A stretch of 64,000 nucleotides of DNA, taken from the NCBI GenBank assembly GCA_963772635.1, contig CAVYYK010000023.1, positions 62,001-126,000 on the forward strand. Direction: 5' to 3'. A program made the translations under genes and the position numbers. Below the pieces are notes generated by a model, which had not been told where the DNA came from, made no database searches, and saw only the letters and a program-made list of their open reading frames with translations. Source of the stretch: JAUXFS01 sp963772635 (GTDB taxonomy: Bacteria; Pseudomonadota; Alphaproteobacteria; Rhodospirillales; Defluviicoccaceae). Every line of letters begins with the position of its first letter. Positions within the stretch are counted from its first letter, which is position 1. Positions 8,650 through 17,015 of this stretch are shown in pieces.

Positions 8650-10026
8650 AACGCATCGACCATGCCGAGGCGTCTTCGTCCTTCATCGCCGCCAGGGACA
8701 ACGAGACCTTCCACGACAAGCGCCTGTGGGACCTCCGCCTGAAGCGCGACGGCCAGCGCGACGAAGTCCCCGAGTGGAACGAGCTGCGGGAGCTTGGCGT
8801 CGGCGATCAAGGCGCACACGCTGACCCACCTCGCCGGCTACCTCGAGCAGTTCGAGGAAAACGCCACGAAGAACGGCGCCCACGTCCATTGGGCGCTGGA
8901 CGCCGAGGAGCACAATCGGATCGTCCACGACATCCTCGAGGATCACCGGGTGAAGACCCTGGTCAAGAGCAAGTCGATGCTGACCGAGGAGTGCGAGCTC
9001 CGCCCCTATCTCGCCCGGCGCGGCATCGACGTCATCGAGACCGACCTCGGCGAGCGCATCCAGCAGCTCGACGACGAGCCGCCGAGCCACATCGTCGTGC
9101 CGGCGGTGCACAAGCTGCGCGGCGACGTCGCCCGGGTGTTCGCGCGCACCCTCGGCTCCGATCCGAAAAACGACGATCCCCACTATCTCAGCGAACAGGC
9201 GCGGATCACCACCCGCCCCTACTTCCTCGGGGCGGAAGCGGGGATGACCGGCGCCAACTTCGCGGTGGCGGAGACCGGCGGCTTCGTCGTCTGCACCAAC
9301 GAGGGCAACGCCGATCTCAGCGCGACGGTCCCGCCGCTGCACATCGCCTCGATCGGGATCGAGAAGCTGGTCCCGCGCACCGAGCATCTGGCGGTGTTCG
9401 TCCGCATGCTGTCGCGCAGCGCCGTCGGCTCGCCGATCACCCAATACACCTCCCACTTCCGCAAACCGCGCGACGGCGGCGAGTTGCACATCGTGCTGGT
9501 CGACAACGGCCGCAGCGAGCGGCTGGGCATGAAGGACTTCTGGACCTCGCTCAAGTGCATCCGCTGCGGCGCCTGCATGAACACCTGCCCGGTCTACCGG
9601 CGGAGCGGCGGTCTCAGCTACGGCGGGGTCTACTCGGGGCCGATCGGCATCATCCTCAATCCGACCTACGATCTGCGCAAATACAGCAACCTGCCGTTCG
9701 CCTCGACGCTGAACGGCAGCTGCACCGCCGTCTGCCCGGTGAAGATCAACATCCACGAGCAGATCTACCAGTGGCGCCGCATCCTCAGCGAACACAACCA
9801 GCTTCCGTTCGTCAAGAAGACGGCGATGAAGGTCACCGGCCGCATCCTCTCCGATCCGAAGACGTACCGGCGGACGATCGGCGCCACCGACGCCGCGATC
9901 GAGTACCTGCCGCGGTTTCTGCTCTACACCCGGTTCAACGCCTGGGGAAAACAGCGCGAGGTGCCGGCGACGGCGGACCAGACCTTCCACGCCTGGTACC
10001 GGAAGAACCGGGGGAAGAAATCATGA
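8646..10026 (+). CDS. lldF: L-lactate oxidation iron-sulfur protein LldF/LutB, frameshifted
   Basis: An iron-sulfur protein of about 460 residues. It begins MKRIDHAEASSSFIAARDNETFHDKRLWDLR in one frame and continues LASAIKAHTLTHLAGYLEQFEENA in another. One extra T near 8793 explains the break. The DUF162-like region includes FLGAEAGMTGANFAVAETGGFV. A ferredoxin-type 4Fe-4S motif, CIRCGACMNTCP, is near residue 310, and a second cysteine cluster, GSCTAVCPVKINIHE, near residue 360. It passes electrons from lactate within LldEFG. It overlaps both neighbours by four bases (ATGA), giving tight translational coupling. Confidence 0.92.
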
Positions 10027-10616
10027 GCAGCCGCGAGATGATCCTCGAAGCGGTGCGGCGCAACCAGCCGACCGCGTCCCCGTTGCCGGAGGTGCCGCTG
10101 TTCGATCAGGACCAACCGCCGGCGTGGCAACGGTTCCGCGACAGCCTCGAGCGGATGGGCGGGAAGCTGGCCGAGCCGGGCCCTGGCGGCGACCTCGGGG
10201 CGCTGGTGAAGGAACTCCATCCCGACGCCCAGGTGATCTGCTCGGCAACGCCGGAGGTCGAGGGCAATCGCCCGCTGGGCGACGTCCGCGCGCCCAAGGA
10301 CCTCGACGACGTCGATGTCGGCGTCGTCCGTGCGGTGTTCGGCGTCGCCGAAACCGGCTCGGTGTTCCTGCGCGACACCGAACTCGGCGTCAACGCCCTC
10401 GGCTATCTCGCGCAGCACTTCGTCGTTCTGCTCGATCCCGCCGATGTCGTCGGCAATCTGCACCAGGCCTACAATCGCCCGGAATTCGCCGACGCCGGTT
10501 ACGCCGTGCTGATGACCGGGCCGTCGGCGACCGCCGACATCGAGGGCGTGCTCATCCACGGCGCCCAGGGGGTCAGGAGCCTCACGGTCGTCGCGGCGCC
10601 TCGCCCCCGGGCATAG
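10023..10616 (+). CDS. lldG: lactate utilization protein C (LldG/LutC)
   Basis: A 197-residue LutC/YkgG-family protein and the third subunit of the L-lactate oxidation complex. The DUF162 core is clear in its second half: VFGVAETGSVFLRD, then QHFVVLLDPADVVGNLHQAY, then the C-terminal MTGPSATADIEGVLIHGAQGVRSLTVV with the family TGPSxTADIE motif. The start overlaps the lldF stop. Its 3' end overlaps the end of the convergent VapC gene by about 35 bases. No lldD- or dld-type flavoprotein or GntR-type regulator lies next to it. Confidence 0.92.
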   Translation: MSSREMILEAVRRNQPTASPLPEVPLFDQDQPPAWQRFRDSLERMGGKLAEPGPGGDLGALVKELHPDAQVICSATPEVEGNRPLGDVRAPKDLDDVDVGVVRAVFGVAETGSVFLRDTELGVNALGYLAQHFVVLLDPADVVGNLHQAYNRPEFADAGYAVLMTGPSATADIEGVLIHGAQGVRSLTVVAAPRPRA

Positions 10617-11005
10617 TCGCCGCCCCGGCCGCCAGGGCGCGATCTTTGGTGGCGAGCGGTATGCCGGATCGCCATTGCCATCTCCAGATACGCCGCGTCG
10701 TAGGCTGTCAGACCGTGCCTGCGGGCCAGGGCGAGGATTTCGGCGAACGCTCGAAGTGGGCTTTCCTGATCGATTTCGATGGAAAAGGTTTCCACCATTG
10801 CGATGAACTCGGCGGTTCCTGCGGCGGAGATGCGCCCTTTCCGCTCGGCGAGTACAAGGACGTTTGCCGCTTCCAGGTGCCACAACGACGGGACCGCCGC
10901 AGTCTCCGTCTCCAGTCGATCCAGCACCGCCCACGCAGCCGGGGTAGCCTCGTCGCGAAAGCACCAGGCAAGGGCGACGGAAACGTCGAGGACGAACCCC
11001 GTCAC
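10582..11005 (-). CDS. PIN-domain VapC-type toxin, frameshifted near the C-terminus
   Basis: A PIN-domain ribonuclease-type protein of about 140 residues. The N-terminal acidic residue is in FVLDVSVALAWCF, a second in the LWHLEAANVL helix, and the third in LTAYDAAYLEMAM. After ...MAMAI the frame runs out of homology, while GIPLATKDRALAAGA continues in another frame to a stop at 10582. One extra base near 10660 explains this. The GTG start at 11005 overlaps the stop of an antitoxin-like reading frame (GTGA). VapC toxins usually cut tRNA or rRNA. With its antitoxin apparently degraded, this copy may be inactive or an orphan. Confidence 0.75.
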
Positions 11006-11117
11006 CGACGGCCCTCGTCACGGAGCGCACGAATGGAGAGCCCGCCCAGGGTTTGACCCTCGCTGAACTCCTTGAGCCGCCGGATGGTCCGGTCGCGGAT
11101 GTTGCCGAGAGAAATAA
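11002..11117 (-). pseudogene. relic of a VapB-type antitoxin
   Basis: An open frame directly upstream of the PIN gene, ending at 11002 with a GTGA overlap, reads ISLGNIRDRTIRRLKEFSEG and then SIRALRDEGRR. This resembles the ribbon-helix-helix start of FitA/VapB-like antitoxins (xIxIRNIxDxTxxRLKxxA). There is no ATG, GTG or TTG start in this frame before an upstream stop, and the C-terminal toxin-binding part is short. I read it as a decayed or frameshifted antitoxin. A read error upstream is an alternative. Confidence 0.4.
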
Positions 11118-11186
11118 GCCGCCGAACGGTTCGTCAACGGGGCCGGAGGGTACCAGCCCTGCGGAGAAACCGGAACTGTCCCGAGC

Positions 11187-12671
11187 TCACTCCCGCCACA
11201 GGCGGGGCGAGAGAAGCACGATCACCGTGAAGATCTCCAGCCGACCGAGCAGCATCGCCGCCGCCAGGACCCATTTTGCGCCATCGGGCAGGACATCGAA
11301 GTTCCCGGTTGGCCCGATCAGGGCGCCGAGACCCGGTCCGACGTTGCCGACCGCCGTCGCCGCCCCGGTCACGCTGGTCAGCAGATCGACCCCCATGAAT
11401 TCGAGAGCGACGCTCGTCGCCGCCGTCGTCAGAAGATAAACCCCCATGTACAGGATCACGCCGGTGATGACGTCGTCCGAGACCGGGCGGTTCTGGTAGG
11501 TGGCCGTCACCGCCGCGTGAGGGTAGATCAGTCGTCGAACTTGGATACGCAGGGCCACGCCGAGCATCTGAAAGCGGAATATCTTCAGACCGCCGGCGGT
11601 CGACCCGGTGCAACCGCCGATGAACGTCAGCAAGAAGAACGTGCCGAGCGGAAGACTGCCCCACTGCGTGTAATCGGTCGAGGCGTATCCGGTCGTCGTC
11701 ACGATCGACACCACGTTGAAGGCCGACTTGGTCAAGGCCTGCAATGGCGCGAAGCCATCGACGTACCAGAGCCAGAACGCGATCGCCAGGACGACGAAGA
11801 CAATGAAGCGGATGAAGCTCCTGATCTGCGACTCCCTGAGGATCGAGCCGGGCCGCCCCCGCAGCATTCGGGCGTAGCCGACGAACGGCAGGCTGCTCGC
11901 AATCATGAAGACGACGATGATCCACTCGATGAGCCAACTGTCGAAATGGCCGACCGACCCGTCGGAGGTCGAAAAACCGCCCGTCGAGATCGTCGTCATC
12001 GCGTGAACGACGGCTTCGAAATGAGTCATGCCGGCGAAGTCGAGCAGCACCGCGCAAGCGGTGGTCAGGGCGATGTAGACGAAGAGCAGCATCCCGGCGA
12101 ACCGCCTCGCTTGCGGCACGATCTTGTCGGATCTCTCGGATGATTCCGTGCGGAACAACTGCATTCCGCCGACCCTGAGAAACGGCAGCATCGCCATCCC
12201 GACGACGATGAAGCCGATGCCGCCGATCCATTGCAGAAGGCCACGCCACAACAGGATACCCGGAGGCGCGGTGTCGAGCCCGATGATCACGGTCGAGCCC
12301 GTCGTCGTCAGACCCGACATCGCTTCGAAATATGCGTCGGTGTAGGTTAGGTTCAGTTCGGAGAACGCCATCGGCATGGCGCCGAACGCGGCGGAGAAGA
12401 TCCAGATGCCGGTGGTGAGGACGAAGCCCTGCCGCCGACTGATCGAGAGTTTTGGTGAATCCGTGGACAGAATAAGGGCGATGCCCAGGAACACGGTCAC
12501 GGTGGCGGAGGCCGCGAACGCCTTCCAGTCCCCATGCCCCACGCCCAGGTCGACGATCGCCGGCAAGATCATCAACAACCCGACGGCCGTCAGAAACCAG
12601 CCGATGACATGGAAGACCGGCTTCAGCGCGACGTACTCGCGGGTGCTCGCTGGCGGGGCGAACGCAGTCAT
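11187..12671 (-). CDS. trkH: TrkH family potassium uptake protein
   Basis: A 494-residue inner-membrane K+ translocating subunit. The four selectivity-filter loops of the superfamily are visible: SGLTTTGSTV near residue 120, TTISTGGFSTS near residue 235, IVTTTGYASTDY near residue 328 and TAVGNVGPGLG near residue 445. GGCTGSTAGGLKIFR is typical of TrkH. It needs a cytosolic NAD-binding TrkA partner, which is not in this window. The gene is alone on this strand between the toxin region and the malyl-CoA lyase. Confidence 0.93.
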   Translation of the reverse strand: MTAFAPPASTREYVALKPVFHVIGWFLTAVGLLMILPAIVDLGVGHGDWKAFAASATVTVFLGIALILSTDSPKLSISRRQGFVLTTGIWIFSAAFGAMPMAFSELNLTYTDAYFEAMSGLTTTGSTVIIGLDTAPPGILLWRGLLQWIGGIGFIVVGMAMLPFLRVGGMQLFRTESSERSDKIVPQARRFAGMLLFVYIALTTACAVLLDFAGMTHFEAVVHAMTTISTGGFSTSDGSVGHFDSWLIEWIIVVFMIASSLPFVGYARMLRGRPGSILRESQIRSFIRFIVFVVLAIAFWLWYVDGFAPLQALTKSAFNVVSIVTTTGYASTDYTQWGSLPLGTFFLLTFIGGCTGSTAGGLKIFRFQMLGVALRIQVRRLIYPHAAVTATYQNRPVSDDVITGVILYMGVYLLTTAATSVALEFMGVDLLTSVTGAATAVGNVGPGLGALIGPTGNFDVLPDGAKWVLAAAMLLGRLEIFTVIVLLSPRLWRE

Positions 12672-13000
12672 CGCTCGACGGCCCGGTCAGGACGGCGCCT
12701 CGGGACAGAGCCAAGACCGGCGAACCGGCATCTTTCGTCTTCGGACACCGCGTGGTCCGGGAACGAAATGCGCCTCATCCAAACATTCCCGACATCGAAC
12801 CCCCCACGGCGGGCGCAGCAACCGGCTGCTGCCGTCGTCGTAACCCACATAGCACGCCCCCGCCGGCCTTGCCATACCGCACGGCCCCGCATTCGCGGGG
12901 ATCGGGATGAAAGGGCGTGGACGCGTGCTCCGCGGCGCATCGGCCGTCGGCGACCGCTTTCGAGGTCCGGCGGGAGGCCGCGCCCCCGTCGCCGCCCGCG
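12672..13000. other. intergenic, short GC-rich hairpin only
   Basis: A 329-bp gap between trkH and mcl, both on the minus strand. A perfect hairpin, CCCCGC-ATTC-GCGGGG, lies at 12885-12900. It resembles an extragenic palindromic element, but I see no second copy in the window. It would sit just downstream of mcl and could act as a terminator, although no T-run follows. No coding frame is supported. Confidence 0.4.
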
Positions 13001-13985
13001 TCAGCCGCCCTTCTTGGCGATCTGCTCGGCCTTCTTGACCATCACCTCGGCCTGCTTGATCGAGGCGATGTCGATCAGCCGGCCGTCCAGCGCCACCGCG
13101 CCGGCGCCTTCCTTCTGCGCCTTTTCCATCGCCTCCAGGATCCGCTTGGACTTGTTGATCTCGTCGGCCGACGGGCTGAAGATCTCGTTGGCGAGGTCGA
13201 CCTGGGAGGGGTGGATCGCCCACTTGCCCTCGCAGCCGAGCACCGAGGCCCGGTTGGCCTGGGCGCGGAAGCCGTCGGCGTCGGAGAAATTGCCGAACGG
13301 GCCGTCGAGCGGACGCAGGCCGTTGGCACGGGCCGCCACCACCATCCGGGCGATGGCGTAATGCCAGACGTCGCCCCAGTGGACCTCCCGCCGGCCGTCG
13401 GCGTCGGGATCGGTGAGCACGTGGTATTCGGGATGGGGACCGCCGATGCCGGTGGTTCGGGTCTTGGTCGAGGCGGCGTAGTCGGCGACGCCGAAATGCA
13501 GCGACTCGTTGCGCGGGCTCGCCGCGGCGATCTCGTGGACGTTCTGCATGCCGAGCGCGGTCTCGATGATCATCTCCAGGCCGATCCGCTTGGTGTAGCC
13601 CTTGGCTTCCTCGATCTGGGTGAGCAGCATGTCGACGGCATAGATGTCTTCCGGCGTGCCGGCCTTGGGGATCATGATCAGGTCGAGCTTGTCGCCCGCC
13701 TGCTCGACCACGTCGACCACGTCGCGGTACATGTAATGGGTGTCGAGGCCGTTGATCCTGACCGACAGAGTCCGCCCGCCCCAGTCGAGGTCGTTCAACG
13801 CCTCGATCGCGTTTTTGCGCGCCTGCTCCTTGTCCGGAGGCGCCACCGAGTTCCTCGAGGTCGAGAAAGATGATGTCGGCGTTGCTCTTGGCCGCCTTCT
13901 CGATGAAGCGCGGGTTGGACGCCGGAACCGCCAGCTCGGTGCGGTTCAGGCGCGGCGTGCATTGCTCGATGACCGTAAAACTCAT
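13001..13985 (-). CDS. mcl1: L-malyl-CoA / beta-methylmalyl-CoA lyase (HpcH/HpaI family), frameshifted
   Basis: A CoA-ester lyase of about 327 residues that splits malyl-CoA to acetyl-CoA and glyoxylate, or methylmalyl-CoA to propionyl-CoA and glyoxylate, as in the ethylmalonyl-CoA pathway or serine cycle. The start MSFTVIEQCTPRLNRTELAVPASNP is in one frame through LDLE. SVAPPDKEQARKNAIEALN continues in a second, explained by one extra A near 13852. Further signatures are LSVRINGLDT, LIMIPKAGTPEDIYA, EMIIETALGMQNVHEIAAASPR, VDGPFGNFSD-like text (LDGPFGNFSDADGF) and GKWAIHPSQVDLANEIF. These match Rhodobacter Mcl1 closely. It stands alone, without citrate-lyase-type partners. Confidence 0.88.
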
Positions 13986-14150
13986 GATGATCTCCCCGGC
14001 ACCTTTTGACGGTTGATTGTTGATGTCGGACCTTATAGCGCAGATGACGAAGCCGGCTCCACCCCCAACTCCGCCGCCGGATGCGAGGGGGCGACGCCGA
14101 TCGGGGAATCCGACACCGTGGAGCGGTCGATGGGGAGGCGGAAAAGACCA

Positions 14151-14175
14151 AAAATACCCCTATAACTGGTATTTT
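14151..14175. promoter_or_regulatory. 8-bp inverted repeat upstream of an orphan gene
   Basis: AAAATACC and GGTATTTT form a perfect inverted repeat separated by nine bases. It lies in an AT-rich patch 92 bases before the 14267 gene and 166 bases upstream of mcl on the other strand. It could be an operator for either divergent gene. There is no T-tract that would make it a terminator. Confidence 0.4.
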
Positions 14176-14266
14176 CGTTCTTTTTTTCGCGTTGATCGGC
14201 AATGTTAATCCTTTGGCAATTCGTGCTTCGTAGGGTGCCCGGCGAATCACAACCGGAGGCCACGCC

Positions 14267-14536
14267 ATGGACGGAACCCTGCCCCAGGAAAGCACCCTAT
14301 TTACCGATTTAACCCGTATTTTCATGGCGATGAGGGGCGCTCCTTACGGAGAAGTGGAAGAAGCGGTGGAGAAACGGTTCCGCCAGTTCATGCGCTCCAA
14401 CGCCGGCCGCGACACCCGCGGCCTGCAGATCACCCTGGCCTGGACCATGGCCGACGGCGCCGACGACTGGGCGATCCAGGGCATGCGCTACGACACCCTC
14501 ACCGACGAAGACGTCGCCACCCACTGGTGCCGGTGA
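14267..14536 (+). CDS. hypothetical protein (89 aa)
   Basis: An 89-residue soluble protein I do not recognise. A good ribosome-binding site (CCGGAGG) precedes the ATG. The sequence is mixed charged with a helical middle (EVEEAVEKRFRQFMRSN) and a Trp/Asp-rich end (TMADGADDWAIQGMRYDTLTDEDVATHW). There is no signal peptide, membrane segment or metal motif. It lies between mcl (divergent) and the Phd/VapC pair (convergent), with an inverted repeat in its upstream region. Confidence 0.6.
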   Translation: MDGTLPQESTLFTDLTRIFMAMRGAPYGEVEEAVEKRFRQFMRSNAGRDTRGLQITLAWTMADGADDWAIQGMRYDTLTDEDVATHWCR

Positions 14537-14563
14537 GCGCGGTTCGGCGCGATCTCGCTAGCG

Positions 14564-15022
14564 TCAAGCTTCGAGCAGCGCCGCGAGGCGATCCGCGGCG
14601 TCCGCGGCAAACGGGTTGATGATCGCGACGCCGCTTAGACTCCGGCCGTGCTGCATGTCTTCGCTGAGGATCGTCGAGCAGCCGATCCGGCGTGCCGTCG
14701 CCCACAGCATCGCGTCCCAGAACGACAGCCGATGCTCTTCGGCGGCATCCATGGCGTCGACGAGGGCCGTGTCGTCGGCCGCGGTGACGGGAAAAACATC
14801 GAGCCAGTCGCGCACGAAAGCACCCGCACGCGAGGGCTCAAGCAGGTTCTTCCGTGTCGTTGCATGAAAAAACTCGGCAAGCGCCTGGACCGTCAGCACG
14901 CAGTCGCATCGGGCGGCCCGTCCGATGATCTCCCCGGACCGCTCATGTCGTTCGCCGGCATCGCGATCGACGGCATAGACGAGGATGTTGGTGTCGAGCG
15001 AAAATCGCCCCTTAACGGTCAT
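14564..15022 (-). CDS. PIN-domain toxin (VapC-like)
   Basis: A 152-residue PIN-domain ribonuclease. Acidic catalytic residues are visible in FSLDTNILVYAVD near residue 8, QALAEFFHATTRK in the middle, LSFWDAMLWATAR, and the fourth in ILSEDMQHG. The ATG at 15022 overlaps the antitoxin gene by 11 bases, so the pair is coupled. The C-terminus (VAIINPF) fits the family. It should cleave RNA when freed of antitoxin. The pair looks intact, unlike the 10.6 kb copy. Confidence 0.88.
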   Translation of the reverse strand: MTVKGRFSLDTNILVYAVDRDAGERHERSGEIIGRAARCDCVLTVQALAEFFHATTRKNLLEPSRAGAFVRDWLDVFPVTAADDTALVDAMDAAEEHRLSFWDAMLWATARRIGCSTILSEDMQHGRSLSGVAIINPFAADAADRLAALLEA

Positions 15023-15257
15023 AGAGGTCTTCACGCTCGACCTTGAGGCCACCGAGCGAAGCCCCCTCCTCCAATCGCGCCATCATCCGCTTGTGCGCCG
15101 CCGCCCACTCGGGATCTTCCGTCCTTTCGGCGGCGTGGGGCACCAGCTTGGCGATCGGACGGCCGCGCCGGGTGATCAGGAATCCCTCGCCATGCTCGAC
15201 TTCCCTGATCAGCTTGGAGAACTCCTGGTTGGCGGTCATCAGCGACACGGTACGCAT
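15012..15257 (-). CDS. Phd/YefM family antitoxin
   Basis: An 81-residue antitoxin whose N-terminus, MRTVSLMTANQEFSKLIREVEHGEGFLITRRGRPIAKLVP, is a textbook Phd/YefM DNA-binding fold. The C-terminal half is charged and probably wraps the toxin. A GGAG ribosome-binding site lies upstream of the ATG at 15257; the frame is open further upstream without homology. It overlaps its PIN toxin partner. Autorepression is expected through the palindrome at 15275-15286. Confidence 0.9.
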   Translation of the reverse strand: MRTVSLMTANQEFSKLIREVEHGEGFLITRRGRPIAKLVPHAAERTEDPEWAAAHKRMMARLEEGASLGGLKVEREDLYDR

Positions 15258-15274
15258 CGATCGGCTCCATATTC

Positions 15275-15286
15275 TAGTATGTACTA
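15275..15286. promoter_or_regulatory. palindromic candidate operator of the toxin-antitoxin pair
   Basis: TAGTA-TG-TACTA, a perfect 5-bp inverted repeat around TG, sits 18 bases upstream of the antitoxin start in an AT-rich promoter-like patch. Phd/YefM antitoxins bind short palindromes of this size in their own promoters, so this is a plausible autoregulatory site (inference). Confidence 0.45.
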
Positions 15287-15348
15287 TTTTCTCTTTCTCC
15301 GCGCCCCTTGTCAACAGACGGGCCGCGAATGGCCCATCACCACCACGA

Positions 15349-16575
15349 TCACTGAAACGGCCGGCCGAAGTAGGTCAGCACCCACATCGCGACGAGATAG
15401 ACGCTGATCAGCGACTGGGCGCCGGAGACCACCCGCACCCAGCCCCGACCGCGCAGCGCGAACTCGCTCGGCTGGATCCGCGAGATCCAGGTGCCGACGT
15501 TGAGGTCCCGCCAGCCGATGTGGAAGGCGGACAGCATCGAGAAGTAGAGCCCCCACCCCAGCGCCGCCGCGAAACCGGACGTCGCCAGCGGCTCCGCCGT
15601 GACGCTTCCGGCCAACTGCCGCACCCCCTCTCGATCGACCAACCGCTCCGCCGGCCGGATGCGGACGACCTCGCCATGCTGCGTCCAGTCGACGGGAGGG
15701 TCCCAGATGGCGATGGCGTAGACGAACCCGAAGCCGCCCATCAACGCCAGCATGATCGCCAACGCCCGCCCCGGATAGAAGGCCCCAGCCGGTGGTCCAC
15801 TCGAAGAAGACCAGCTGCAGCCAGCCGCCGAACCGCTCGAAGACCGTGCCGAGCCTGCGGGCGTTTTCCGCCTTGGTGTGCTCGATGGCGAAGGTCGCCT
15901 GGCGCTCCAGGTCGCGCAGCCCCGCCTTCTGCAGGAGGTCGCGCACCTGCACCAGGCCGCTCTGCCGCCCGGGCGGAAACGTCACCGTCGCCAGCCCCTC
16001 GATGCCTTCCAGGTAGCCGCGCGGCGGCGGCGAGGCCGGGGCGTAGATCGTGCCCCTCAGCGATGCGAACGCCAGCGAGGCGTCGGTGACGATCGCCGAG
16101 TTCAGCAACGCCCCGTCGAGACCGCGCCGCCGAGATCGGCGCCTTCGAGATCCGCCAGATACAGCTTCGCGTTCTTGCCCAGCTTCGCCGCCCTGAGGTC
16201 GGCGCCACTCAGGTTCGCCCCGCCGAGGTCGGCGCCTTCCAGGCGCGCATAACGAAGATCGGCGCCGGCCAGGTCCGCCCCGCCGAGGTCGGCCCGTTCG
16301 AGCTTCGCCTCCCTGAGATCGGCGCCACAGAGAACCGCCTTGCCGGCGACGGTGGCATCGAGCCCGCCCTGCCGGCGCCACGTCGCGTGGGCCGCCAGTA
16401 TGTCCGCGAGTTGCTGCTCCGTCGGCTTCCAACCCTGCTCGCACGGACAGTCCTCCGACCCCTCCTCCCAGTCCGCCCGCACCGGACACACAAGCTCCTC
16501 CCGCGTGACCGCCGCCGCCGGCCACGGCAGGCCCGCCGCCAGAACCACGAGGATCAACACCGCACGGAGTTTCAT
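15349..16575 (-). CDS. pentapeptide-repeat protein with C-terminal membrane domain, two frameshifts
   Basis: A protein of about 409 residues spread over three frames. It starts at 16575 with signal peptide MKLRAVLILVVLAAGLPWPAAA. A Cys-rich linker (CPVRADW, DCPCEQGW) follows, then about a dozen A(D/N)L-type pentapeptide repeats. At about 16126 one base is missing and the repeats continue as LDGALLNSAIVTDASLAFASLRG. A region FPPGRQSGLVQVRDLLQKAGLRDLERQATFAIEH follows. At about 15786 one G is extra, after which FYPGRALAIMLALMGGFGFVYAIAIW begins the membrane part. It ends SLISVYLVAMWVLTYFGRPF. Pentapeptide repeats fold as a right-handed beta-helix; the role of the membrane end is unknown. Repeats are likely periplasmic. 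Confidence 0.75.
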
Positions 16576-17015
16576 GTCCTCCCCCAAGAGGAAGCGGTCG
16601 ACGGCTGCCATCTTGGCAGACGGCGGGGGGCGAGCGGAAGGGGGTTGTCTTTCTGACGCGGCGTTCGATGCGCTGCCGCGACCCATTAAACGACGCCTGA
16701 CCTCAATGACACCGGCAACCGTGAACCAGTTCACAGACGCGCATTTGACCCAAAATTAGGCTGTCGCCTCGGGTTCCACCTTCTGGCCCGGCATAGGGCC
16801 GGTTCGGAGCATTGGAACCCGGCAGGAGAAGGCTGTGGGGGCATCCATGGCGCAAGGAACGTGCGGCGCATCCGCTCGCTCGCGGCGCGGTATTGGCGGC
16901 TTCACCGAATGGAGGAGGTATGACGAGGTTCGACAGTTATGTCGCCGCCGCCGTGCCCCTCTAATTGCCTCCCAGCCTTTTCAACCATCCGTCGACAACC
17001 TTTGGGAGATATGTC

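Noticed and set aside
12885..12900. CCCCGC-ATTC-GCGGGG hairpin as a repetitive extragenic element
   Set aside because: Only one copy seen in the window, so a repeat family cannot be claimed.
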